Positions 47,217 through 55,887 are shown, counted from the stretch's first letter. The stretch: 64,000 nucleotides of DNA from Ruegeria atlantica (GCF_013032455.1 NZ_WQCF01000007.1:124001-188000); one strand, 5' to 3'. Translations and numbers: made by a program. Notes: generated by a model from the sequence alone, not told the origin.

Positions 47217-47221
47217 GGCTA

Positions 47222-47719
47222 TTACCTTTCACCCGCCTGCATCATTTCGATTGCTAGAACAAAATCACTAATTTGAGTTTCGACTTCAGTGATTAGGGCT
47301 TCGTTGTCGGAAATCTCTTCATGATTGCTCACTAGAATTTTACTTAGTTGCACCTTCGCTGAGGCATCGCAGAAGTTATTCCAGGCTTCTTCGGGTACAG
47401 CTTCTCGATCAGAAACACCAAATTCAAATAGCAGGTCGTCTACAGGCTCGTGTGTAAGAAACGCTTCAATATCACTACCAATGCCACTGGTGGGAGAGCA
47501 GCCATGAATATCGCCATAGTAGCGCCTGATCGCCGCATAATCTGCTTCGAACTCTCCTCCGCAAACGCGCTTCGCCACGGCTGGCATCATCAACCACTCG
47601 AAATGATGGAAAGGCGAGATTTTTCCATCTTCAGAATGCAGCACACTAATGCATTTAGCTGGTTCAGCACTAACAGACTGTGCCGCTATAAGGGCTAGTA
47701 CAGATAGAGGAAGACGCAT
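47222..47719 (-). CDS. Secreted four-cysteine protein inside the formate dehydrogenase operon
   Basis: This 165-residue protein starts MRLPLSVLALIAAQSVSAEPA, a clear signal peptide. The mature part has four Cys (AKCIS, RVCGG, HGCSP, NFCDA) that could form two disulfides, and an acidic C-terminus. Sampled stretches are about 42-50% GC, against about 65% in the flanking alpha-subunit gene. ATG 47719 overlaps the beta-subunit TGA, with GGAGGAG upstream, and the gene ends 5 bases before the alpha start. It is fully embedded in the operon. I do not recognise the family and assign no function. Confidence 0.8.
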   Translation of the reverse strand: MRLPLSVLALIAAQSVSAEPAKCISVLHSEDGKISPFHHFEWLMMPAVAKRVCGGEFEADYAAIRRYYGDIHGCSPTSGIGSDIEAFLTHEPVDDLLFEFGVSDREAVPEEAWNNFCDASAKVQLSKILVSNHEEISDNEALITEVETQISDFVLAIEMMQAGER

Positions 47720-49422
47720 CAGATCTCCTCCGGAAAATGTTTCATGACAAGGCGGATGGGATTCGGAGCGGCCTGCCCCAGACCACAAATCGATGCGTCG
47801 CCCATGACCTGACACAGATCCTCCAGCAGATCGGTGTCCCATTTGTCGGCTTGCATCAGCTTGACCGCCTTTTCACAGCCCGCCCGGCAGGGCGTACATT
47901 GGCCGCAGCTTTCGTCTTCAAAGAAGCGCAGCATATTCAGCGCAGCATCGCGGGCGGTGTCCTGATCGGACAGAACCACCACGGCGGCCGAACCGATAAA
48001 GGTGCCATGCGGTTGCAACGTGTCGAAATCCAGCGGGATATTATCCATCGAAGCTGGCAGCAGGCCCGAGGATGGGCCGCCCGGCTGGTATGCTTTGAAG
48101 GTCTGGCCTTCGGCCATCCCTCCGGCAGCTTCGATCACATCCAGAATGGTCGAGCCCGCGGGCAGCAGATAAACGCCTGGCTTGGCCACCCGGCCCGAGA
48201 CCGAATAGCTACGCAAACCCTTGCGACCATTCTTTTCGGTGCTGTTGAGGCACTCGGGCCCCTCGCGGCAGACTTTGGTGACCCAATAGAGCGTCTCGAC
48301 ATTGTGCACCAAGGTCGGGCGGTTAAAGACCCCAACCTGCGCCACGAACGGAGGACGGTGACGCGGCAAGCCCTTCTTGCCTTCAATCGACTCGATCATC
48401 GCGGATTCTTCACCGCAGATATAGGCACCAGCACCGCGGCGTAGGTCGATGTAACCCGGCTCAACAATCCCGGCGTTTTCCAGCGCGGCGATCTCACGGC
48501 GGAGGATTTCCAGAACCGCCGGGTATTCGTCGCGCATATAGATGAAGCAGGTTTCCGCCTCGACCGCCCATGCAGCGATCAGCATCCCTTCGAGGAAGAC
48601 ATGCGGCGTGCGCTCCAGATAGTAACGGTCCTTGAACGTGCCCGGTTCGCCCTCGTCCCCGTTCACAGCCAGATAGCGCGGGCCTTCGTTCATACGAACA
48701 AAGCCCCACTTCTTGCCCGACGGGAAGCCAGCGCCGCCCAGACCACGCAGGCCCGAGGACAGGACGTCTTCCTGCACCTTTTCCCAATCGCCGCCGTCGC
48801 GCAGCTCTTTCAGCTTGGCGTAACCGCCATTTGCTTCATAGACCGCAAAGGCTTCGTAGTCGGGCAGATGCGCGTGCGTACCACCCGCCGCAATCGCCGC
48901 CTGCACCTTTTCGGGGGTCGCGTGGTCGATATGGTTGTGGCCGATCTCAAGCACCGGAGCGGTGTCGCAGCGGCCCATGCAGGGCGCGCGGACAACGCGC
49001 ACCTCGGTGGGGTCCAGCCCATCTTCCAGCGCCTTTTGCAATTGCTGAGCACCGGCCATTTCACAGGACAGGGAATCACAAACCCGGATGGTCAACGCCG
49101 GAGGAGGCGTCTCGCCCTCTTTCACCACATCGAAATGAGCATAGAAGGTAGCGGTCTCATAGATCTCGGCCTGACCGATGCGCATCTCAACCGCCAACGC
49201 GGCAATGTGGTCGGCGCTGATATGGCCGTGTGTGTCCTGAATCAAATGCAGGAATTCGATCAGCAGATCGCGGCGGCGCGGACGGTCGCCCAACAGGCGT
49301 GCGATTTCAGCCTGTGCCTCATCCGTGAACTGACGGCCTTTGGGCGTGTGCCGCCCTTTGCCTTTACCTGACTTCCAGACGCCTTTGGGTGCGCCTGATG
49401 GCTTGGTGTCTAATGGTGCCAT
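47719..49422 (-). CDS. fdsB: Formate dehydrogenase fused beta/gamma subunit (NuoE-NuoF fusion)
   Basis: This 567-residue protein fuses a NuoE-like [2Fe-2S] thioredoxin domain (C-x4-C in CDSLSC, C-x3-C in CMGRC) with a NuoF-like diaphorase. The latter has GLRGLGGAGFPSGKKW, NGDEGEPGTFKDR for FMN and NAD, and the terminal [4Fe-4S] motif ESCGQCTPC with a distant Cys in SICGLG. It passes electrons from the alpha subunit to NAD+. GGAGGG precedes the ATG. First gene of the operon. Confidence 0.94.
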   Translation of the reverse strand: MAPLDTKPSGAPKGVWKSGKGKGRHTPKGRQFTDEAQAEIARLLGDRPRRRDLLIEFLHLIQDTHGHISADHIAALAVEMRIGQAEIYETATFYAHFDVVKEGETPPPALTIRVCDSLSCEMAGAQQLQKALEDGLDPTEVRVVRAPCMGRCDTAPVLEIGHNHIDHATPEKVQAAIAAGGTHAHLPDYEAFAVYEANGGYAKLKELRDGGDWEKVQEDVLSSGLRGLGGAGFPSGKKWGFVRMNEGPRYLAVNGDEGEPGTFKDRYYLERTPHVFLEGMLIAAWAVEAETCFIYMRDEYPAVLEILRREIAALENAGIVEPGYIDLRRGAGAYICGEESAMIESIEGKKGLPRHRPPFVAQVGVFNRPTLVHNVETLYWVTKVCREGPECLNSTEKNGRKGLRSYSVSGRVAKPGVYLLPAGSTILDVIEAAGGMAEGQTFKAYQPGGPSSGLLPASMDNIPLDFDTLQPHGTFIGSAAVVVLSDQDTARDAALNMLRFFEDESCGQCTPCRAGCEKAVKLMQADKWDTDLLEDLCQVMGDASICGLGQAAPNPIRLVMKHFPEEI

Positions 49423-49478
49423 GATGCCCTCCGATTAAGGCTCCGTGTCTCATCAGACTAGCATATCGTCAAATCTCT

Positions 49479-49502
49479 TGTCGCAATCGTACGATAACGA
49501 CA
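49479..49502. promoter_or_regulatory. Near-perfect palindrome upstream of the formate dehydrogenase operon
   Basis: TGTCG (49479-49483) and CGACA (49498-49502) flank a perfect palindrome ATCGTACGAT (49486-49495), with two mismatched base pairs between. It lies 6 bases after the LysR stop and 57 bases before the beta-subunit ATG. It is a candidate operator for the LysR protein; it lacks a T-run, so it is unlikely to be a simple terminator. Confidence 0.6.
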
Positions 49503-49507
49503 GCTTA

Positions 49508-50389
49508 TCACCGCAAAGACGTCACCACAGCGCGCAAAGCCTCAACCGTCGGTAGTTCCGGGTCGCGGCTCAGGGTCGCCAGACAAATCGGTTTACTGAC
49601 AACGGGATCGACCAGGGGCAGCACCTTTGTTCCCTTCAGATCGCCCAGCGCACGGACCAGAACTCGAGGCACCACGGTAGCCGCCAACCCCTCGCGCGCC
49701 ATGACCATCGAGGCGGTAAAGCCGCTGGTTTCGGCCACAACATCCGGGTGCAGGCCTTGTTCGGCGAAAATCCGGTCAAGGATACGACGGTTCTGCATCT
49801 GCGGCTCCAAAAGGCTGAGCGGAAATTCGGCCACCCGCGCCCACGGAATCGGACCGGTCTCATCCGTCATATGCGACGGCACCAGCAGAACATAGGTTTC
49901 CTCATACAGAGGCTGCACCTGACGCAGATCGGTGCCGATACTGTCGCCATAGGTGATGCCCGCATCCAGACTACCCTCATCCAGCCGGTGCTGAATGGCC
50001 GTCGCCGACATGGTTTCGATCCGCGTGATGATGCGGGGATGTGCATCGCGCAATCGCTTGATCAGGCGACCGGTGAAGGCAATCGCGGTCGGGATCACGC
50101 CCAGAATCAACGTCCCGGTAATCTCGCCCTTAGCGGCCAGAACCTGCTGCTCTAGCGCCTTGGTGTCATCGAGGATACGCCGCGCCCGCTGGACGATCAT
50201 CTCACCCTCTTCCGTCAGGCCTTGAAACCGGTTGGCGCGGCGGACGATGGAAACACCAAGCCGGTCTTCGAGGTTACGAATTCGCATCGAGAAAGCAGGC
50301 TGCGAAATCCCGCATTCCTCGGCCGCTTTGGCAAAGTGGCGATGTCGCGCCAAGGCGCTGAGCAATTGCAGGTCGCGGATTTCGATCAT
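49508..50389 (-). CDS. LysR family regulator, probably of the formate dehydrogenase operon
   Basis: This 293-residue regulator has an N-terminal winged helix (LQLLSALARHRHFAKAAEECGISQPAFSMRI) and a periplasmic-binding-type effector domain with GITYGDSIG and GFTASMVMAREGLAATVVP. It is upstream of and codirectional with the formate dehydrogenase genes, with a palindrome between. LysR genes next to fds operons usually activate them; here this is inferred from position. Confidence 0.88.
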   Translation of the reverse strand: MIEIRDLQLLSALARHRHFAKAAEECGISQPAFSMRIRNLEDRLGVSIVRRANRFQGLTEEGEMIVQRARRILDDTKALEQQVLAAKGEITGTLILGVIPTAIAFTGRLIKRLRDAHPRIITRIETMSATAIQHRLDEGSLDAGITYGDSIGTDLRQVQPLYEETYVLLVPSHMTDETGPIPWARVAEFPLSLLEPQMQNRRILDRIFAEQGLHPDVVAETSGFTASMVMAREGLAATVVPRVLVRALGDLKGTKVLPLVDPVVSKPICLATLSRDPELPTVEALRAVVTSLR

Positions 50390-50567
50390 ACTTCAGAATT
50401 CCAAATTCTGGTCAGAAACTCAGATTAACCGCTTTCTTAGTTAGGGAAAGCAAGCAGTTTTCTGGGATAGCCAATACATGCAATCAGAACCGGGTTTAAA
50501 AACCCAGAAATCAATACATGAACAATATTGTAAAACCATTGGCACAACTAATTCGGGCTCGAATATG
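50390..50567. other. AT-rich intergenic stretch upstream of the LysR gene
   Basis: This 178-base stretch is about 40% GC, much lower than the neighbours. It must contain the LysR promoter, but I see no clear -35/-10 pair. Together with the small gene that follows it forms an AT-rich island reaching 50907. Confidence 0.5.
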
Positions 50568-50795
50568 TTAAGAAGGCCCGAAGTCTGCCCCCCCTCCCAA
50601 TCCTCCCGGACCGATGGTGCCGCCATTCTGTAGACGCTTCGCATCTGTTGTTTGCGCTGAAGGAGAATGCGGCTTATGCGTTTGATTTCCTGTGCGTTTC
50701 GGAGGGCGTCGAGCTTTTCTTCTAAAATCGATAATAATGGCCATAACGGCCAAACAAAAAAGTACGAAAAGCACAGAATAAACAATGATATCCAT
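50568..50795 (-). CDS. Small single-pass membrane protein, tentative
   Basis: This 75-residue frame has a strongly hydrophobic N-terminal helix (about residues 3-22), then a basic, Pro/Gly/Ser/Thr-rich tail (RRKARRPPKR). ATG 50795 is used; an in-frame TTG at 50801 would add two residues. No good ribosome site is seen. A different frame of 114 codons overlaps it and looks less protein-like. It may be a genuine small protein or chance; its AT-rich setting weakens the case. Confidence 0.4.
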   Translation of the reverse strand: MDIIVYSVLFVLFCLAVMAIIIDFRRKARRPPKRTGNQTHKPHSPSAQTTDAKRLQNGGTIGPGGLGGGADFGPS

Positions 50796-50907
50796 GCTCA
50801 ATAGGTATCATTAATCCCATGCCTTGACAATTCACACCTGGAATCCGATCACTTCCCAGCACTCGGAAATCGTTTCAGAATTTGAGCAGCAATGGAATTG
50901 GGTGTGA

Positions 50908-52005
50908 TCAAGTATTAAACAAAAAATGCATCACATCGCCGTCCTTGACGATATATCCCTTACCTTCGGCCCGCATTTTGCCCGCTTCTTTGGCACCCTG
51001 CTCACCATCAGCGGCGATGTAGTCGTCATAGGCGATGGTTTCGGCGCGGATGAAGCCTTTTTCGAAATCACCGTGGATGACGCCAGCGGCCTGCGGCGCG
51101 GCGGTGCCGGTGCGGATGGTCCAGGCGCGGGCCTCTTTCGGGCCGACGGTGAAGTAGGTTTCCAGTTTCAGCAGGTCATAACCAGCACGGATCAGGCGAT
51201 CGAGGCCAGGCTCTTCCAGACCCATCTCCTCCAGGAACATCTGCGCCTCTTCATCTTCCAGCAGGCTGATCTCTTCTTCGATCTTGGCGCTGATGATGAC
51301 ATGCGCGTTGCCTTGCGCCGCTGCCATTTCCGCAACCTTCGCAGAGTACTCGTTGCCCTCGGCGGCTTCTTCTTCCGATACGTTGCAGACATAGAGCACC
51401 GGCTTGGTGGTCAGCAGCTGCAGCATCTTCCAGGCCTTGGCGTCTTCGGCAGTGACCTCGACCAGACGCGCGGGTTTGCCGCTTTCCAGCATAGCCTGCG
51501 CCTCGGCTAGCAGACGGTCTTGCTGTTGCGCCTCTTTGTCGTTGCCTTTCAGCTTGCGCACCAGATTGGCGCGGCGCTTTTCGATGCTTTCCAGATCGGC
51601 CAGCATCAGCTCGGTCTCGATCGTGTCGGCATCGGCGACCGGATCGACGCGACCGTCCACATGAGTCACGTCGCCGTCTTCGAAACAGCGCAGCACATGG
51701 GCAATGGCATCGGTCTCACGAATGTTGGCCAGAAACTGGTTGCCCAGCCCCTCGCCTTTTGAGGCACCCTTTACCAGACCTGCGATATCCACAAAGGTCA
51801 TCCGCGTTGGAATGATCTGTTTCGAGCTTGCAATCGCCGCCAGCTTGTCCAACCGATCATCAGGTACAGCAACATCACCCACATTGGGTTCAATGGTGCA
51901 AAACGGGAAATTCGCCGCCTGCGCGGCCGCGGTTTTGGTCAACGCATTAAAGAGGGTCGACTTGCCCACATTCGGCAGACCCACGATTCCCATTTTAAAG
52001 CCCAT
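50908..52005 (-). CDS. ychF: Redox-regulated ATPase YchF
   Basis: This 365-residue OBG-family P-loop protein has [12 protein letters not shown] (G1), [17 protein letters not shown] (G3), and VCNVSEEE in place of NKxE, the change that makes YchF prefer ATP. A coiled coil (residues about 140-190) and a TGS domain at the C-terminus ([11 protein letters not shown] to [12 protein letters not shown]) follow. ATG 52005 has an AGGAGG ribosome site; an in-frame start at 52314 lies inside the divergent gene. Confidence 0.97.
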   Translation of the reverse strand: MGFKMGIVGLPNVGKSTLFNALTKTAAAQAANFPFCTIEPNVGDVAVPDDRLDKLAAIASSKQIIPTRMTFVDIAGLVKGASKGEGLGNQFLANIRETDAIAHVLRCFEDGDVTHVDGRVDPVADADTIETELMLADLESIEKRRANLVRKLKGNDKEAQQQDRLLAEAQAMLESGKPARLVEVTAEDAKAWKMLQLLTTKPVLYVCNVSEEEAAEGNEYSAKVAEMAAAQGNAHVIISAKIEEEISLLEDEEAQMFLEEMGLEEPGLDRLIRAGYDLLKLETYFTVGPKEARAWTIRTGTAAPQAAGVIHGDFEKGFIRAETIAYDDYIAADGEQGAKEAGKMRAEGKGYIVKDGDVMHFLFNT

Positions 52006-52111
52006 GCTGGCCTCCTGAAGCGATACGACGGCGTCTTCTAGGCAGGTCCGGGAGAATGCGCAAGTCGGACGACAAAACGGCATGGAAAGTCCGAATTGCA
52101 ACATCACGGAA

Positions 52112-52132
52112 AAGTTCACAACGTGTGAACTT
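52112..52132. promoter_or_regulatory. Perfect inverted repeat, likely operator of the pagL-like gene
   Basis: AAGTTCACA and TGTGAACTT form a perfect 9-bp inverted repeat with a 3-base spacer (ACG), 72 bases before the pagL-like start and within the ychF/pagL divergent gap. Its right edge touches the proposed -35 TTGCCT (52131-52136), which fits a repressor site. Confidence 0.65.
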
Positions 52133-52160
52133 GCCTGAATTGAAAACAGCCCCCTAAACT
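52131..52160 (+). promoter_or_regulatory. Candidate promoter of the pagL-like gene
   Basis: TTGCCT (52131-52136) and TAAACT (52155-52160) are separated by 18 bases and match sigma-70 consensus at four positions each. It is 45 bases before ATG 52205. The call is moderate because the consensus match is weak. Confidence 0.4.
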
Positions 52161-52204
52161 CACCACGTAGAATGTAGCGATCAAATAAATAGTGAAGACT
52201 TGAA

Positions 52205-52690
52205 ATGAAATACGTTACTGCAGCCTTGGCGCTGCTTTGTGCCGCACAGGCCGCGCAGGCCCAGTCCGTAATCCTTGGCGCTGGATATTCAGATTTTTCC
52301 GACAGTTCTGCCAAAGACGAAGCCGTTTTTGCGCTTGAATACCATCACCGCCCGTTTCACGAGGCCACTCGCTTTTCCGCCACTTGGGGCAGTGCCTTGT
52401 CAGTCGACACGGCAGGCAATGTCCACGTCGGTATCGGCCTCGTCGGATATTACACGTTTGCCGACCGCTGGTTCGTCGAAGGCAGTGTCATGCCAGGGTA
52501 TTTCTCGGAAAGTGATGACTTGAACGATCTGGGCGGCGAATTCCAGATTCGCAGTTTGCTGGGCGTCGGTTACACGCTGGACAATGGCAACAGGATCTCA
52601 GTGGCACTCACTCACAAATCCAACGCCAGTACGCAGGATGACAATCCGGGTGTCAATTCAGCACTTCTAAGGTATCACTTCGCGTTCTGA
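52205..52690 (+). CDS. pagL: PagL-like lipid A 3-O-deacylase (acyloxyacyl hydrolase family)
   Basis: This 161-residue outer-membrane protein has a signal peptide (AQAAQAQS, about residue 21), an 8-strand barrel pattern, and a C-terminal Phe. [19 protein letters not shown] carries the PagL catalytic His-Ser region and the NPG turn. It would remove the 3-O acyl chain of lipid A. The symbol is by family; orthology is not proven. Confidence 0.82.
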   Translation: MKYVTAALALLCAAQAAQAQSVILGAGYSDFSDSSAKDEAVFALEYHHRPFHEATRFSATWGSALSVDTAGNVHVGIGLVGYYTFADRWFVEGSVMPGYFSESDDLNDLGGEFQIRSLLGVGYTLDNGNRISVALTHKSNASTQDDNPGVNSALLRYHFAF

Positions 52691-52770
52691 TGCCTTTGCA
52701 GCAGGACCGGGATTGATTTTCGGGCAAAGTTTCTGCACATCAGGTCGAAACCTGAATGCAAGGACCGCAG

Positions 52771-53562
52771 ATGACCCGTATCGACGCCAAGTTCGCCGCC
52801 CTTAAAGCCGAAGGGAAAAAGGCCTTTGTCGCTTATATCATGGCAGGCGACCCAGATTTCGACACCTCGCTTGAGGTCGTAAAGGGCCTGCCCGGTGCCG
52901 GAGTCGATGTTATCGAACTGGGTTTGCCCTTCACCGACCCGATGGCAGATGGTCCGACCATTCAGGCCGCTGGTCAGCGCGCTCTTGATGGGGGGATGAC
53001 CCTGCAAAGGACGTTGGACCTGGCCCGCGCCTTCCGCGAAACCGATGATACCACCCCCATTGTGTTGATGGGCTACTACAACCCGATCTACAGCCGTGGC
53101 GTTGATACCTTCTTGACCGACGCCAAAGAGGCCGGCATCGACGGCCTGATCGTAGTTGATCTGCCGCCGGAAGAAGATGAAGAGCTTTGCCTGCCAGCCC
53201 AAGCCGCAGGTCTGAACTTTATCCGACTGGCCACACCGACCACTGATGACAAACGCCTGCCCCGTGTCCTGCAAAACACTTCGGGCTTTGTATATTACGT
53301 CTCGATCACGGGCATCACCGGCTCGGCCGAAGCACAGGCCACGAATGTCGGCCCTGAAGTGGCACGGATCAAAGCCGCAACCGACCTGCCCGTCATCGTC
53401 GGCTTTGGAATTAGCACGCCCGAAAAATCTCAAGCGATTGCAAGTGTTGCGGACGGTGCCGTAGTCGGTTCGGCCATCGTCAGCCAGATCGCCCAAGGCA
53501 AACCCGTGGCCGAGGTTCTGGATTTCGTGAAATCACTGGCCGACGGCGCGCATTCAGCCTGA
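52771..53562 (+). CDS. trpA: Tryptophan synthase alpha subunit
   Basis: This 263-residue TIM barrel has the catalytic Glu in [16 protein letters not shown] (with the following Asp), and glycine loops GFGISTPEK near the C-terminus for phosphate binding. It cleaves indole-3-glycerol phosphate. ATG 52771 has AAGGA before it; an ATG at 52756 would add 5 residues without a ribosome site. trpB lies about 5 kb away on the other strand, so the subunits are not co-transcribed here. Confidence 0.96.
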   Translation: MTRIDAKFAALKAEGKKAFVAYIMAGDPDFDTSLEVVKGLPGAGVDVIELGLPFTDPMADGPTIQAAGQRALDGGMTLQRTLDLARAFRETDDTTPIVLMGYYNPIYSRGVDTFLTDAKEAGIDGLIVVDLPPEEDEELCLPAQAAGLNFIRLATPTTDDKRLPRVLQNTSGFVYYVSITGITGSAEAQATNVGPEVARIKAATDLPVIVGFGISTPEKSQAIASVADGAVVGSAIVSQIAQGKPVAEVLDFVKSLADGAHSA

Positions 53563-53583
53563 TCTTTCAGCCCTTCCTTAAGA

Positions 53584-53614
53584 AGCCACAGCAAGCCACC
53601 TGCCTGCTGTGGCT
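53584..53614 (+). terminator. Intrinsic terminator of trpA
   Basis: A 10-bp stem AGCCACAGCA / TGCTGTGGCT has an 11-base loop and is followed by TTTTT, 22 bases after the stop. Confidence 0.9.
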
Positions 53615-53662
53615 TTTTCATGCCTGCCCCCGATTGCTCCCTTGAAAATGCGCCTGTACAAA

Positions 53663-53680
53663 TTCTTAACCACTTAAGAA
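53663..53680. promoter_or_regulatory. Inverted repeat before lldD
   Basis: TTCTTAA (53663-53669) and TTAAGAA (53674-53680) form a perfect 7-bp inverted repeat with a 4-base spacer CCAC, ending 13 bases before the lldD ATG. It is placed to block a promoter or ribosome site. Confidence 0.5.
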
Positions 53681-53693
53681 AAGGCGTTGGCGC

Positions 53694-54860
53694 ATGCCCG
53701 TGATCACCACTATCGAAGACCTGCGACGCATCTACGAACGCCGCGTGCCCCGGATGTTTTATGACTACGCCGAAAGCGGCAGCTGGACCGAGCAGACCTT
53801 TCGCGAAAACAGCTCGGATTTCTCGGATATCCGTCTGCGCCAAAGGGTTGCCGTGGACATGGCCGGGCGATCGACAGCCTCGCAAATGATCGGTGAAGAT
53901 GTCGCAATGCCCGTCGCCCTGGCTCCGGTCGGACTGACAGGCATGCAACATGCGGATGGCGAGATGAAGGCCGCCAAAGCCGCTGAAGAGTTTGGTGTGC
54001 CCTTTACCCTGTCCACCATGTCGATCAATTCAATCGAAGATGTGGCCGAGCACACGACGAAACCTTTCTGGTTTCAGCTCTATACGATGAAGGATCAAGA
54101 TTATGTCAGCCGCCTGATCCAACGCGCCAAGGATGCCAAATGTTCGGCACTGGTAATCACACTGGACCTCCAGATCTTAGGCCAGCGACACAAAGACCTT
54201 AAAAATGGCCTGTCAGCTCCGCCGAAGCTGACGGCCAAAACCATCGCGAATCTGATGACCAAGTGGTCCTGGGGGATCGAGATGCTGGGTGCCAAACGGC
54301 GCGAGTTCGGAAATATCGTGGGGCATGTCGAAGGTATCTCAGACGCTTCGTCCCTTGGCGCATGGACGGCTGAGCAATTCGACCCCAGCCTTGACTGGGT
54401 CAATGTCGAAAAACTGATGGAACAATGGGGCGGCAAGGTCATCCTCAAAGGCATTCTGGACGCCGAAGACGCCAAAATGGCTGCAAAACTGGGCGCTGAT
54501 GCCATTATCGTATCCAACCATGGCGGGCGGCAACTGGATGGGGCCCTCAGTTCCATTCGAATGCTACCTCAGATCATGGATGCCGTCGGCGACGACATAG
54601 AAGTCCACTTGGACAGTGGTATCCGCTCGGGTCAAGATGTTCTGAAGGCCCTCGCCTTAGGAGCCAACGGCACATATATCGGCCGTGCGTTTGTCTATGG
54701 GCTGGGCGCGATGGGTCAGAAAGGTGTGACCACTGCGCTAGAGGTGATCCGGAAAGAGCTCGACACGACCATCGCGCTTTGCGGTGAACGGAACATTGGC
54801 GATCTGGGGCGGCATAACCTGCTGGTTCCCGAAGATTTCTGCGGGCGATGGCAAAGCTGA
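53694..54860 (+). CDS. lldD: FMN-dependent alpha-hydroxyacid (L-lactate) dehydrogenase
   Basis: This 388-residue TIM-barrel enzyme has [11 protein letters not shown], holding the catalytic His-Gly-Gly-Arg, and FMN contacts such as [20 protein letters not shown]-terminal [16 protein letters not shown] is typical. It would oxidise L-lactate to pyruvate, or a related hydroxy acid. lldD and other family members differ little, so the substrate is inferred. No lactate permease or LldR gene is close. Confidence 0.88.
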   Translation: MPVITTIEDLRRIYERRVPRMFYDYAESGSWTEQTFRENSSDFSDIRLRQRVAVDMAGRSTASQMIGEDVAMPVALAPVGLTGMQHADGEMKAAKAAEEFGVPFTLSTMSINSIEDVAEHTTKPFWFQLYTMKDQDYVSRLIQRAKDAKCSALVITLDLQILGQRHKDLKNGLSAPPKLTAKTIANLMTKWSWGIEMLGAKRREFGNIVGHVEGISDASSLGAWTAEQFDPSLDWVNVEKLMEQWGGKVILKGILDAEDAKMAAKLGADAIIVSNHGGRQLDGALSSIRMLPQIMDAVGDDIEVHLDSGIRSGQDVLKALALGANGTYIGRAFVYGLGAMGQKGVTTALEVIRKELDTTIALCGERNIGDLGRHNLLVPEDFCGRWQS

Positions 54861-54872
54861 ACCGCCGGAATT

Positions 54873-54990
54873 GGGGCTCTGCCCCCGCCGCCCTGCGGAC
54901 GGCTCCCCCAAGATATTTCTGGCCAGATGAAGTTGCGGATCCTCTATTCATCTGGCTAAAAATATCGCGGAGCGCGAGGCAGAGCCTCGC
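54873..54990. repeat. REP-like compound palindrome between lldD and rplY
   Basis: The core is GATATTTCTGGCCAGATGAA (54912-54931) and its near inverted copy TTCATCTGGCTAAAAATATC (54947-54966), separated by 15 bases. It is flanked by mini-hairpins GGGGCTCTGCCCC (54873-54885) and GCGAGGCAGAGCCTCGC (54974-54990). Together they could fold as one long stem or two-armed structure. Such multi-stem repeats are usually dispersed; a possible half copy is at 6967-6988. Confidence 0.75.
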
Positions 54991-55105
54991 AAAAAGACAA
55001 ACCGTCAAAAACCCCTTTCCAAACACAATGAATCGAGATAAGGACGCGGCTTCACGCGGGCATACAGCCTTGGAGGATGCCCGCCCTAACATTGGAGAAT
55101 TTATC

Positions 55106-55759
55106 ATGGCTGGAGAGATTCCTGATCTCGTAGCTCTGGAACGGACGGGGACAGGCAAGGGCGCCGCTCGTCAGGCACGCCGCGACGGCATGGTTCCGGG
55201 CATTGTTTTTGGTGGCGATAAAGAGCCGCTGCCGATCCAGATCCCGTTCAACGTCCTGTTCAAGCGCCTGAAAGCAGGCCGGTTCAAGTCGACCCTGTGG
55301 AACCTGAAGGTTGAAGGCCACGAAGACGTCCGCGTCATCTGCCGCGACGTTCAGCGTGACGTTGTCAAAGACCTGCCGACCCACCTGGACCTGATGCGCT
55401 TGCGTCGGACCACCAAGATCGCGCTGTTCATCCCCGTTGAGTTCATCAACGAGGACGAAGCACCCGGCATCAAAAAGGGCGGTGTTCTGACTGTTGTCCG
55501 TCCGGAAGTTGAACTGATGTGCACCGCCGGTGACATTCCTGAAAAGATCGTCGTTGACGTGACCGGAATGAACATTAACGACGTTGTCACCATTTCTTCG
55601 GTTGACCTGCCCGCAGGCACCAAGCCGACCATCGACCGCGACTTCGTGATCGCGAACGTTTCGGCACCGACCGGTCTGTCGACCAGCGACGACGAAGAAG
55701 GTGAAGAAGTGGCCGCAGACGAAGTTGAAGTCGTCGGTCAGGAAGAAGCAGAAGAATAA
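55106..55759 (+). CDS. rplY: Ribosomal protein bL25 (CTC form)
   Basis: This 217-residue protein has an N-terminal L25 domain with [20 protein letters not shown], and a C-terminal TL5 beta domain (about residues 100-190) with an acidic tail rich in E and D. ATG 55106 has GGAG before it; an in-frame start 258 bases upstream would run through the REP-like element. It binds 5S rRNA. The next gene is pth, a common pairing. Confidence 0.95.
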   Translation: MAGEIPDLVALERTGTGKGAARQARRDGMVPGIVFGGDKEPLPIQIPFNVLFKRLKAGRFKSTLWNLKVEGHEDVRVICRDVQRDVVKDLPTHLDLMRLRRTTKIALFIPVEFINEDEAPGIKKGGVLTVVRPEVELMCTAGDIPEKIVVDVTGMNINDVVTISSVDLPAGTKPTIDRDFVIANVSAPTGLSTSDDEEGEEVAADEVEVVGQEEAEE

Positions 55760-55787
55760 ATCCGGATCCAAATATTCGGATTTTGAA

Positions 55788-55810
55788 ACGGGGCTCACTT
55801 TGAGCCCCGT
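55788..55810 (+). terminator. Intrinsic terminator after rplY
   Basis: A 10-bp stem ACGGGGCTCA / TGAGCCCCGT has a 3-base loop and is followed by TTTTCTTTTT, 28 bases after the stop. Confidence 0.9.
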
Positions 55811-55887
55811 TTTCTTTTTGCGTAGCGGGCTGGAAAGTGAATGGCATTCCGTGCCATCAACCCCCTGCGCTGCACAAGGACGATACT

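Noticed and set aside
50441-50785. Overlapping 114-codon frame near the AT-rich island
   Set aside because: It has mixed composition and no ribosome site, and it overlaps a more plausible small membrane protein in another frame.
52100-52140. LexA box at the pagL inverted repeat
   Set aside because: The alphaproteobacterial LexA site is a direct repeat of GTTC/GAAC with a 7-base spacer; this is an inverted repeat with different spacing.
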